Source: an uncultured Elusimicrobium sp.
GTDB taxonomy: Bacteria; Elusimicrobiota; Elusimicrobia; Elusimicrobiales; Elusimicrobiaceae
DNA: 64,000 nt
Assembly (NCBI GenBank): GCA_902797165.1
Contig: CADBRU010000009.1
Location: 1 to 64,000 of the forward strand
Direction: 5' to 3'
The notes beneath the pieces were generated by a model. It was not told the origin of the DNA. It ran no database searches and worked only from the letters and a program-made list of their open reading frames with translations. Of this stretch, positions 1-6,431 are shown in pieces (the stretch's first letter is position 1; every line of letters starts with the position of its first letter). The position numbers were made by a program, and so were the translations under genes.

Positions 1-2
1 AA

Positions 3-74
3 TGCCGAGGGACAGGATCGAACTGTCGACACCTGGTTTTTCAGACCAGTGCTCTACCACTGAGCTACCTCGGC
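3..74 (-). tRNA. tRNA-Phe (GAA)
   Basis: Read on the minus strand this folds as a 72-nt cloverleaf: acceptor GCCGAGG/CCTCGGC, D arm GCTC/GAGC, anticodon stem CTGGT/ACCAG with loop CTGAAAA (anticodon GAA), T arm GACAG/CTGTC with TTCGATC, and discriminator A. The 3' CCA is not encoded. Upstream on the same strand TTGATG (about 110-115) and TATCAT lie 17 bp apart and could be its promoter. Confidence 0.95.
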
Positions 75-100
75 ATTACCCATATATGATATCAAATTTT

Positions 101-129
101 ATGCCTTACATCAAATGTAAGGCATTTTT
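101..129 (+). terminator. Perfect hairpin with T-run
   Basis: A 10-bp perfect stem (ATGCCTTACA / TGTAAGGCAT) with a 5-nt loop is followed by TTTTT on the plus strand. No plus-strand gene is visible upstream, so it would end a transcript entering from outside the window. It overlaps the likely -35 region of tRNA-Phe on the other strand, so it could also be part of that control region. Confidence 0.5.
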
Positions 130-135
130 GTGTGT

Positions 136-210
136 CGTCATCCCGCAATGTTTCTGTGCGGGATATAGGTCGTTAAGTTATACCCCGCACTACGACGCTG
201 CGGGGTGACG
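136..210. repeat. Double-hairpin palindromic element (REP/MITE-like)
   Basis: A 75-bp unit is bounded by terminal inverted repeats CGTCATCCCGCA and TGCGGGGTGACG (one mismatch). Each end also forms its own hairpin: ATCCCGCA/TGCGGGAT at 140-164 and ACCCCGCA/TGCGGGGT at 182-206. It carries no gene. Its right half supplies the last codons and the stop of msrC. The architecture resembles dispersed palindromic units of other bacteria. I see no second copy in this window, so mobility is inference. Confidence 0.6.
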
Positions 211-678
211 AAAAGAGTTCGTAAAACTATTTTCCAAAAAAATTTGTGCAAGTTGCTCCAGTCCGGCGCGATCTGCGTCCTCAAAACGGTTTAAGATAGG
301 TGAATCTATATCCAGCACGCCCCACACTTTTCCGCCGACCATTAACGGAATCACAATTTCACTTTGCGAAGCACTGTCACACGCAATGTGCCCGGCAAAT
401 TCATGCACGTTCGGCACAAGCAAAGTTTTCTTTTCTGCCGCCGCAGTGCCGCAAACTCCTTTGCCCAGTGTAATTTCCGTGCAGGCTGGTTTACCTTGAA
501 AAGGCCCCAGCCGCAGCACACTAGCATCTAAAACATAAAACCCCGCCCAATTTAAGTCGGGCAGCGCCCCAAAAATCAGCGCCGATAAATTGGCCGCATT
601 GCTGATCCAGCCAAAACGCGGCTGCAAAAGAGCGCGGGCTTGTTTAGTTAAAGAGAGATAAATTTTTGTTTTTTCCAT
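190..678 (-). CDS. msrC: Free methionine-(R)-sulfoxide reductase, GAF domain
   Basis: A 162-residue single GAF-domain protein that reduces free methionine-R-sulfoxide in the cytoplasm using thioredoxin, an oxidative damage repair function. The three cysteines of the family are present at about residues 66 (PACTEI), 76 (GVCGTA) and 100 (HIACDS), together with the NWAGFY and VWGVLDIDS motifs. The MEKTKIYL start is chosen because it matches the family length and because TACAAT-N6-ATG precedes it. There is no Shine-Dalgarno, so the mRNA may be leaderless. The C-terminal RHPAAS and the stop codon come from the palindromic element at 136-210, so the native end has probably been replaced. It is divergent from the oxidoreductase operon. 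Confidence 0.88.
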   Translation of the reverse strand: MEKTKIYLSLTKQARALLQPRFGWISNAANLSALIFGALPDLNWAGFYVLDASVLRLGPFQGKPACTEITLGKGVCGTAAAEKKTLLVPNVHEFAGHIACDSASQSEIVIPLMVGGKVWGVLDIDSPILNRFEDADRAGLEQLAQIFLENSFTNSFRHPAAS

Positions 679-690
679 AAACGTATTGTA
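679..690 (-). promoter_or_regulatory. Extended -10 promoter of msrC, leaderless
   Basis: On the minus strand TGC-TACAAT is followed by six bases (ACGTTT) and then the ATG of msrC, placing the expected transcription start on the A of the start codon. No ribosome binding site is visible. Confidence 0.5.
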
Positions 691-771
691 GCAAATCTGC
701 ATTTGGCCCTTGCGCACGCGCGCGTAAAAGACATACAATTTAGATAGGACTTACTGAAAGGAGGCAATGCA

Positions 772-978
772 ATGCCTAGAATTGAAGTAGATGCTAACCG
801 CTGCAAAGCGTGTTATTTATGCGTGAACGCTTGCCCCAAAAAATGCTTGGGTAAAAGTGAAACGATTAGTAAGAAAGGATATTTTCCCGCCGAAATGAAA
901 CATCCCGAAAATTGTATCGGCTGCACGATGTGCTATATGATGTGCCCCGATATTGCCATTACGGTAATTAAAGACTGA
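772..978 (+). CDS. 2-oxoacid:ferredoxin oxidoreductase delta subunit, 2[4Fe-4S] ferredoxin
   Basis: A 68-residue ferredoxin domain with two classical cluster motifs, CKACYLCVNACP (residues 12-23) and CIGCTMCYMMCP (residues 48-59), each followed by Pro. In this enzyme family it carries electrons from the thiamine-diphosphate subunit to free ferredoxin. It is preceded by a strong GAAAGGAGG. It is the first gene of a four-gene operon in delta-alpha-beta-gamma order, with the alpha subunit starting 13 bases downstream. TACAAT at about 733-738 is a possible -10 box. Confidence 0.93.
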   Translation: MPRIEVDANRCKACYLCVNACPKKCLGKSETISKKGYFPAEMKHPENCIGCTMCYMMCPDIAITVIKD

Positions 979-991
979 TTTGAGGAATTTT

Positions 992-2155
992 ATGACCCAA
1001 AAAACATTACGAAAAGGAAATGAAGCGTTAGCCGAAGGTGCCATCCGCGCCGGGGCGCGTTTCTTTGCGGGTTATCCCATTACCCCGCAAAACGAAGTGC
1101 CGGAATTTATGTCTGCTTATATGGCAGATGCCGGCGGTGCCTTTGTGCAGGCGGAAAGTGAAATTGCCGCTATTAATATGGTCTACGGTGCGGCGTCCAC
1201 AGGTACGCGCAGTATGACTTCTTCTTCCTCACCCGGTGTGAGTTTGAAGCAAGAAGGCATTACCTATTTAGCCAGTGCCGATTTGCCGTGTTTAATCGTT
1301 AACGTCATGCGCGGCGGCCCGGGGTTGGGCAGCATTGGCGGTGCACAGGGAGATTATTTTCAAGCCACTCGCGGCGGCGGCAACGGTGATTATCACGTCA
1401 TTGTGCTTGCTCCGAACTCTGTAGAGGAACTGGGCAATTTCCCTAAACTGGGTTTTGAACTGGCGGAAAAATACCGCATGCCGTGTATGATTTTAGCCGA
1501 CGGAATTTTGGGGCAAATGATGGAAAGTATGGCATTCAATTTTGACCCGATTGACCCCAATAAACTGGGTAAATTTGATTGGGCGGTAGATATTGAAAAG
1601 AACGGGCGCCCCAAACGCAAAGTATTTTCCTACAAAGGGGATAATTTAATTGCAGACGTCACCGAACGCGCCAAACGCTACGGGCTTATTGAAAAAACCG
1701 AAGCACGTTTTGAAGAGCGCAACACCGAAGATTGTGATGTGCTTTTGGTGGCCTACGGTTTATCTTCCCGCGCGTGCTTGGAAGCGGTCAATCATGCGGC
1801 CGAAAAAGGACTTAAAGTAGGCCTTTTCCGCCCGATTACCTTGTGGCCGTTTCCGTCTAAACGCCTCTTGGAACTGGCGGGCAAAGTCAAAGCCATTTTG
1901 GCAGTGGAGCAAAGTTTAGGCCAAATGGTACAAGACGTCAAACTGGCAGTCGGTGATAAAACCCCGGTGTATCTCAAAGCCTATCCCGCGGGCGGTCAGC
2001 CGGAAGGGGAAGCCATTTTACAGGCGGCGCAGTCTGCTTTGAGCGGTAAAACAGAGGGTCTGTTTGACTTGCAGCGCCACGCGGAAGGTTTTACCTATGA
2101 GTGTAAACGCGATTTGTCCTTAGGTGTACAAGGCGACCGCAAGGGAGGTAAATAA
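992..2155 (+). CDS. vorB: 2-oxoacid:ferredoxin oxidoreductase alpha subunit (VorB type)
   Basis: A 387-residue pyruvate/2-oxoacid ferredoxin oxidoreductase alpha subunit. It shows the N-terminal FAGYPITPQNEVPEF motif and QAESEIAAINMVYGAA, and a central VMRGGPGLG region that shapes the substrate pocket. The complex converts 2-oxoacids plus CoA to acyl-CoA, CO2 and reduced ferredoxin. The close match to the VorB pattern suggests branched-chain 2-oxoacids from amino acid fermentation, but 2-oxoglutarate cannot be excluded by eye. The ATG is placed after GAGG at 982-985; an upstream TTG at 980 is less likely. Confidence 0.92.
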   Translation: MTQKTLRKGNEALAEGAIRAGARFFAGYPITPQNEVPEFMSAYMADAGGAFVQAESEIAAINMVYGAASTGTRSMTSSSSPGVSLKQEGITYLASADLPCLIVNVMRGGPGLGSIGGAQGDYFQATRGGGNGDYHVIVLAPNSVEELGNFPKLGFELAEKYRMPCMILADGILGQMMESMAFNFDPIDPNKLGKFDWAVDIEKNGRPKRKVFSYKGDNLIADVTERAKRYGLIEKTEARFEERNTEDCDVLLVAYGLSSRACLEAVNHAAEKGLKVGLFRPITLWPFPSKRLLELAGKVKAILAVEQSLGQMVQDVKLAVGDKTPVYLKAYPAGGQPEGEAILQAAQSALSGKTEGLFDLQRHAEGFTYECKRDLSLGVQGDRKGGK

Positions 2156-2156
2156 G

Positions 2157-2900
2157 ATGACCATTTTAGCACAAAGACCTAAAAGCATGACTGATAAACC
2201 TATGCACTATTGCCCGGGGTGCGGACATGGTATTGTGCACCGCTTGATGGGGGAGGCATTTGACGAGTTAAAAATCGGTGAGCGCGTGATTGGGGTGGCT
2301 CCCGTTGGGTGCGCGGTATTTGCCGACGATTATTTTGCGTGCGATATGGTGCAAGGCGCACACGGTCGCGGCCCTGCCATTGCCACCGGCATTAAGCGCA
2401 GTAAACCAAACGCTATTGTATTTTCCTATCAGGGCGATGGTGATTTGGCTTCTATCGGCATGGCGGAAATTGTACATGCCGCGGTGCGCAGTGAAAACAT
2501 TACCGTGATTTTTATTAATAACGCCATTTACGGGATGACCGGCGGTCAAATGGCACCGACCACCTTGGTGGGTCAAGTGGCCACTACCGCTCCCAAAGGG
2601 CGCGATCCGAAGTTGCAAGGCTGGCCGATTAATATGTGCGAAATGCTGGCTCAAATTACGGGCGCGAAGTATTTAGAGCGCGTGGCGGTGGACACGCCGC
2701 AACACGTCATGGCCGCCAAGAAAGCCATTAAAAAGGCCTTTGAAAATCAAGTCAAAGGTGTCGGGTTTAGCATGGTGGAAGTGATTTCCCAATGCCCGAC
2801 CAACTGGCATGCCAACGTGGAGCAAGCCTTGGAATTTGTGCGCACCAAAATGATGCCGCAATATCCGCTGGGTGTCTTTAAGGACGAGGGGGCAAACTAA
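2157..2900 (+). CDS. 2-oxoacid:ferredoxin oxidoreductase beta subunit, thiamine diphosphate-binding
   Basis: A 247-residue TPP-binding subunit. Near the N-terminus YCPGCGHG contributes cluster/TPP contacts, and the TPP motif runs from GDGDLASIG to FINNAIYGMTGGQ. It performs the decarboxylation step with the alpha subunit. The start follows AGGGAGG at 2142-2148, one base after the alpha stop. Its TAA overlaps the gamma ATG by one base (TAATG), indicating translational coupling and fixed stoichiometry. Confidence 0.93.
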   Translation: MTILAQRPKSMTDKPMHYCPGCGHGIVHRLMGEAFDELKIGERVIGVAPVGCAVFADDYFACDMVQGAHGRGPAIATGIKRSKPNAIVFSYQGDGDLASIGMAEIVHAAVRSENITVIFINNAIYGMTGGQMAPTTLVGQVATTAPKGRDPKLQGWPINMCEMLAQITGAKYLERVAVDTPQHVMAAKKAIKKAFENQVKGVGFSMVEVISQCPTNWHANVEQALEFVRTKMMPQYPLGVFKDEGAN

Positions 2901-3436
2901 TGTATCAAGGAATCAGAATTGCCGGATTCGGCGGACAGGGTGTAATTTCAGCGGGCATTTTGCTCGCGCAAGCCGGCGTGGAAGATAAGAAAAACGCCAG
3001 TTGGTTGCCCTCTTACGGGCCGGAAATGCGCGGCGGTACAGCGAACTGTTCGGTGGTGGTTACCGACGGAGAAGTCTATACGCCGATTGTGTCGGCTCCG
3101 AACACAGTTATTGTCATGAATGAGCCGTCACTACCCAAATTTGAGCCGCTACTTAAAAAGGGTGGACTACTCATTTTAAATAGTTCACTGATTAACTCGC
3201 GCCCGACGCGTACCGATATTACTACGGTGTGCGTACCGTGTAATGAACTGGCGCAGAAAATCGGTATGGACCGCGTGGCCAATTTAGTGGCGCTGGGTGC
3301 GTTTATCAAACTGACCGGTGCAGTCACGATTGACAGCGTTTGCGATGCGATGAAAAAGGTGTATAAACGCGCCAAACCGGAAATGTTAGAGATTAACCGC
3401 AAGGCTTTACAAGCAGGCTATGACGCGGTGAAATAG
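2900..3436 (+). CDS. 2-oxoacid:ferredoxin oxidoreductase gamma subunit
   Basis: A 178-residue gamma (POR/KOR gamma) domain. The N-terminal GFGGQGVISAGILLA is the typical glycine-rich CoA-side motif, and LPSYGPEMRGGTANCSVV is the second family signature. It completes the delta-alpha-beta-gamma set, and a strong terminator follows. The intact operon shows that the organism ferments 2-oxoacids through ferredoxin and is adapted to anaerobic life. Confidence 0.93.
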   Translation: MYQGIRIAGFGGQGVISAGILLAQAGVEDKKNASWLPSYGPEMRGGTANCSVVVTDGEVYTPIVSAPNTVIVMNEPSLPKFEPLLKKGGLLILNSSLINSRPTRTDITTVCVPCNELAQKIGMDRVANLVALGAFIKLTGAVTIDSVCDAMKKVYKRAKPEMLEINRKALQAGYDAVK

Positions 3437-3451
3437 GCAGTAAAGAAAATT

Positions 3452-3486
3452 TAAAAAGCGCAAGATAAATTATCTTGCGCTTTTTT
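3452..3486 (+). terminator. Terminator of the 2-oxoacid oxidoreductase operon
   Basis: A long stem, AAAAAGCGCAAGATAA paired with TTATCTTGCGCTTTTTT, follows the gamma subunit. The symmetric A/T flanks make it usable from both strands, so it may also end the pilin transcript running toward it from 4032. Confidence 0.85.
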
Positions 3487-3510
3487 GATTGTACAATATT
3501 CTGGTTGGTA

Positions 3511-4032
3511 TTAATGAGAGCTCTGATATTCTGGATTGAGCGAAAAAGCTGAACATAAAGCTTTAACTCGTGGTGAATTGGCTTTAGAATTGTCGTCATA
3601 TCTGCAATGTTCTACCCATGTATTTGTTGATTTGCTTTTGTATGCCTCAACTCGTACATATGGCCAGTCTTCATCGTTTCTTTCGACGATTGCCATACAT
3701 TCATTTGGGTCACATGCAGCGGTATAAGCAAAATATTTGCTAGAAGAATTAAAATCCATGTCAAGTGATCTGTGTAATGATTCATCGTCATCACTGACAC
3801 GTGGGCCTGCCGTTGTGCTATAGTAGAACCAAACGCCCTCTGAATCAGTTGGATACCCATTTTCCATTATCCATATATCAACAGCTCTTTTCATACTTCC
3901 TAGTGTTGTGGTGGCTTCTGCGGCGCGTGCTTTTTCTACTGCTGCAGTATATTGTGGCAATGCTACTGCCGACAAAATGCCGATAATTAAAACAACGACG
4001 AGTAATTCAATTAGGGTGAAACCTTTTTTCAT
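3511..4032 (-). CDS. Type IV pilin-like protein
   Basis: A 173-residue prepilin. The leader MKKG is followed by FTLIELLVVVLIIGILSAVALPQY, the class III signal cut by prepilin peptidase after Gly, with Glu at +5 and a long hydrophobic helix. The C-terminal part is variable, with cysteine pairs near CDPNEC and HCRYDD...LCSAF that could form a disulfide loop. The start is set by AGGAGGCACT-ATG, and TACAAT lies upstream. It is monocistronic, one of five such genes scattered in the window. Whether it is a pilus subunit, a minor pilin or a secretion pseudopilin cannot be told from sequence. Confidence 0.9.
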   Translation of the reverse strand: MKKGFTLIELLVVVLIIGILSAVALPQYTAAVEKARAAEATTTLGSMKRAVDIWIMENGYPTDSEGVWFYYSTTAGPRVSDDDESLHRSLDMDFNSSSKYFAYTAACDPNECMAIVERNDEDWPYVRVEAYKSKSTNTWVEHCRYDDNSKANSPRVKALCSAFSLNPEYQSSH

Positions 4033-4095
4033 AGTGCCTCCTAAGTAAAGTATCTTCAAAAAAATTGTACAAAAATTTCTTTCGAAATCAAAATT

Positions 4096-5325
4096 TTATT
4101 CTGCACTATCTGCTGCGTAGTAGCGGATCAGGCAGCCTTGCATGCGGGCTGTTTTGGTGGCAGAGTATAAAAACAAACATGCGGGCAAGAGTAAAGAGAG
4201 CGTAGCCAAAAATGCCATTTTAAGTCCCCATAAATCAGAGAGGTGGCCGATAATGGCGGGGGAAATGGCATCACCGAGCGCGTGAATTAAAAATATATTT
4301 ACCGCAAAAGCCATGGACCGAATTTTGCGGCTAGTGAGTGCTACTAGGGCCGCGCTAATGGGCCCGAGCGGTACGAACATAAGCACCATGGCAATAAAGA
4401 AGGTAATAAGTGAAAATGGCATGCGGTGGCTTAAAATGCCCGCGCCCGCAAACGGAATCATGAGCATAAAACAAGAAGCAATTACAATAAAATACGCATA
4501 ATTTGTCTTCTTAAGCAAGCGGTCTGCAATTTTACCGCCGCTAAACGTGCCGATGGCTCCGGCCAAAATAACCATACTGCCGAAAATCCATCCGGCTTGG
4601 GCAATATCCATATTAAAAAATCGGTGGAAATACGTCGGCATCCAAGCAGACATTCCGCCCAGCACAAAGGTTTGCATAGCATGCGCCAAACAAACCAAAA
4701 TAAAGGGTTTATTGCGCAGCAGCGTTAAATATTGCGGTAGTGCCGGGCGGCTGCGTTTTTCCAAAGAGCGATGCACGCGGTCTTTGACAAAAAACAAGAC
4801 ATACAACCCCAGCAAAAACCCCGGCACGCCGACTATCATAAAGGCAATACGCCAACCCCAATGCGCGCCGATCAGACCGCCCAGTAAATAACCCAAAGCC
4901 GCACCCGCGGGCATGGCAAGCCCGAAATAGGCTAAGATAGTGGCCCGTTTGTTTTTGGGATATTGCTCTGCTAAAAACGGTTGGGCAATGGTGGTAAAAC
5001 CGCCTTCTCCCACGCCGATCAGTCCGCGTGCGCTGAGTAAAGAGAAATAATTTTTGGCCAGTCCGCTTAAAAAGGTGGCCGTACTCCAAATTAAGGCACT
5101 GGCGGCTATCCAGTATTGGCGCGGTTGGCGGTCAGCAAAAAAGCCGACAATCGGCGCATAACACATATACACCACCATAAAAATAGAGCCCAGCAGCCCC
5201 AATTGAAAATCGGTAATTTGCAAATCGGTTTGTATAAGCGGAAAAACGGAAAATAAAATTTGCCTGTCTATATAATTAAACAGATTAAGTGAAAAAAGCA
5301 AGATAAATAATCGGCGCGCGGTCAT
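4096..5325 (-). CDS. MFS transporter, spinster-like
   Basis: A 409-residue major facilitator with about twelve hydrophobic helices. It begins RRLFILLFSLNLFNYIDRQ, the pattern of the spinster-like branch, and contains the loop 2-3 motif GFFADRQPRQYW and a helix-5 GLAMPAGAALGYLLGG motif. The substrate is unknown; relatives move lipids, sugars or organic anions. The start codon is preceded by TACAAT-N6 and no Shine-Dalgarno, suggesting a leaderless mRNA. It is divergent from the pilin at 5405 and convergent on nothing else. Confidence 0.85.
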   Translation of the reverse strand: MTARRLFILLFSLNLFNYIDRQILFSVFPLIQTDLQITDFQLGLLGSIFMVVYMCYAPIVGFFADRQPRQYWIAASALIWSTATFLSGLAKNYFSLLSARGLIGVGEGGFTTIAQPFLAEQYPKNKRATILAYFGLAMPAGAALGYLLGGLIGAHWGWRIAFMIVGVPGFLLGLYVLFFVKDRVHRSLEKRSRPALPQYLTLLRNKPFILVCLAHAMQTFVLGGMSAWMPTYFHRFFNMDIAQAGWIFGSMVILAGAIGTFSGGKIADRLLKKTNYAYFIVIASCFMLMIPFAGAGILSHRMPFSLITFFIAMVLMFVPLGPISAALVALTSRKIRSMAFAVNIFLIHALGDAISPAIIGHLSDLWGLKMAFLATLSLLLPACLFLYSATKTARMQGCLIRYYAADSAE

Positions 5326-5337
5326 GTGTTTATTGTA
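5326..5337 (-). promoter_or_regulatory. -10 box and leaderless start of the MFS gene
   Basis: On the minus strand TACAAT is followed by exactly six bases (AAACAC) and the ATG. No ribosome binding site is present between promoter and start. Confidence 0.45.
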
Positions 5338-5404
5338 TAAAATAAAAAGCAGCTAGAGATTTTTAGATGTAGAAATTTATATAATACTTTCAAAGGGAGG
5401 CCGT

Positions 5405-5875
5405 ATGAAAAAAGGATTTACATTGATGGAATTATTGATTGTGATGGTGATTGTAACCATTATGGTTACGATTGCAGTTCCCAAATACAAAGGTGCTATG
5501 GAACGTGGCCGCGGTGTGCAAGCGGTGGCTAGTTTGGGGGCACTTAGTGATAACTTAAATGCAATTTATGTAATGAACGGAAATACATATGGGAAGAACG
5601 ATAGCGAGTTAAACAATTTGCCTTCCCGCGTGATGGCCTTGGGCGGAAATACAAATACGAATCTTTTTAATTATAACTTTGATATCCGTTCATCCAGTAT
5701 GGTTATTATCTATGCTGCGCGCCAAGGGTTAGGTGATAAATCTTATACGGTTTCATTTTTAAACCAAAACGGGGAAGTGACCCATCGGTTTTGTATGGGA
5801 TATGAAACTTATTGTAACTTACTGGGTGCTTCAAAGGTGGTGACTACACCGGACGGACCTGGTTGGGAATTTTAA
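5405..5875 (+). CDS. Type IV pilin-like protein, divergent N-terminus
   Basis: A 156-residue prepilin with leader MKKG followed by FTLMELLIVMVIVTIMVTIAVPKY. Glu+5 and the hydrophobic helix are kept, but the segment differs from the near-identical helices of the other four pilins, with Met at +4 and Thr/Met-rich positions. The two C-terminal cysteines (FCMGYETYC) are closely spaced. GGGAGG precedes the ATG and TATAAT lies upstream near 5380. It is monocistronic with its own terminator. The divergence suggests a different position in the pilus or secretion fibre. Confidence 0.88.
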   Translation: MKKGFTLMELLIVMVIVTIMVTIAVPKYKGAMERGRGVQAVASLGALSDNLNAIYVMNGNTYGKNDSELNNLPSRVMALGGNTNTNLFNYNFDIRSSSMVIIYAARQGLGDKSYTVSFLNQNGEVTHRFCMGYETYCNLLGASKVVTTPDGPGWEF

Positions 5876-5886
5876 ATTGAAATTAA

Positions 5887-5912
5887 AACCCGGCTTAGCG
5901 GCCGGGTTTTTT
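5887..5912 (+). terminator. Terminator after pilin
   Basis: AACCCGGC / GCCGGGTT stem followed by TTTTTT; it sits between the convergent pilin and trmL. Confidence 0.85.
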
Positions 5913-5916
5913 GTGG

Positions 5917-6384
5917 TTATTTTAAATAGGTTTTTTTATTCTGCCGCAGTGCTTCAAACAGCGTAATGGCCGCAGAAGAAGATAAATTTAATGAACGCAC
6001 CGGGCCCGTCATAGGAATCGTAAACAGGCGGTCTTTGTAAATTTCGTAAAAGTCTTTGGGCAGCCCGCACGATTCCGCTCCGAAACAAAGGAAACTGCCG
6101 TCCTTAAAATCAGCATCCCAGTAAGCGGTTTTTCCTTTGGTGGAGAGGAAAAATAATTGTTCGCGCACGGGTTTATTTGCTTCTAAAAATTCTTCCCAAG
6201 TTTCGTATCGTTTGTAATCTAAATTTGGCCAATAATCAAGCCCCGAGCGGCGTATTTCTTTAGAAGCGATTTTAAAACCCAGTTTGCCGACCAGGTGCAG
6301 TCGTGTGCCGGTGGCCACGCAGGAGCGGCCGATATTGCCGGTATTAAAAGGAATTTCAGGGTTAATCAGTACGATATGTAACAT
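5917..6384 (-). CDS. trmL: tRNA (cytidine/uridine-34 2'-O)-methyltransferase TrmL
   Basis: A 155-residue SPOUT-fold enzyme that methylates the ribose of the wobble base of leucine tRNAs using SAM. The family start MLHIVLINPEIPFNTGNIGR is intact, the SAM-knot loop appears as FGAESCGLP, and IPM..GPVRSLNLSSSAAI gives the final knot. The start codon is fixed by this conserved N-terminus. It lies only seven bases beyond the stem of the glgP terminator and has no Shine-Dalgarno, so expression depends on read-through or an unrecognised promoter. Confidence 0.92.
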   Translation of the reverse strand: MLHIVLINPEIPFNTGNIGRSCVATGTRLHLVGKLGFKIASKEIRRSGLDYWPNLDYKRYETWEEFLEANKPVREQLFFLSTKGKTAYWDADFKDGSFLCFGAESCGLPKDFYEIYKDRLFTIPMTGPVRSLNLSSSAAITLFEALRQNKKTYLK

Positions 6385-6388
6385 AATT

Positions 6389-6418
6389 AAAAAATGGGCG
6401 CGATAATCGCGCCCATTT
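6389..6418 (-). terminator. Terminator-like hairpin between glgP and trmL
   Basis: A perfect 12-bp stem AAATGGGCGCGA / TCGCGCCCATTT with a 3-nt loop is followed on the minus strand by TTTAATT and then directly by the trmL ATG. It looks like a strong intrinsic terminator of glgP, with a short tail. Confidence 0.75.
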
Positions 6419-6431
6419 AGAAATAATAGTT

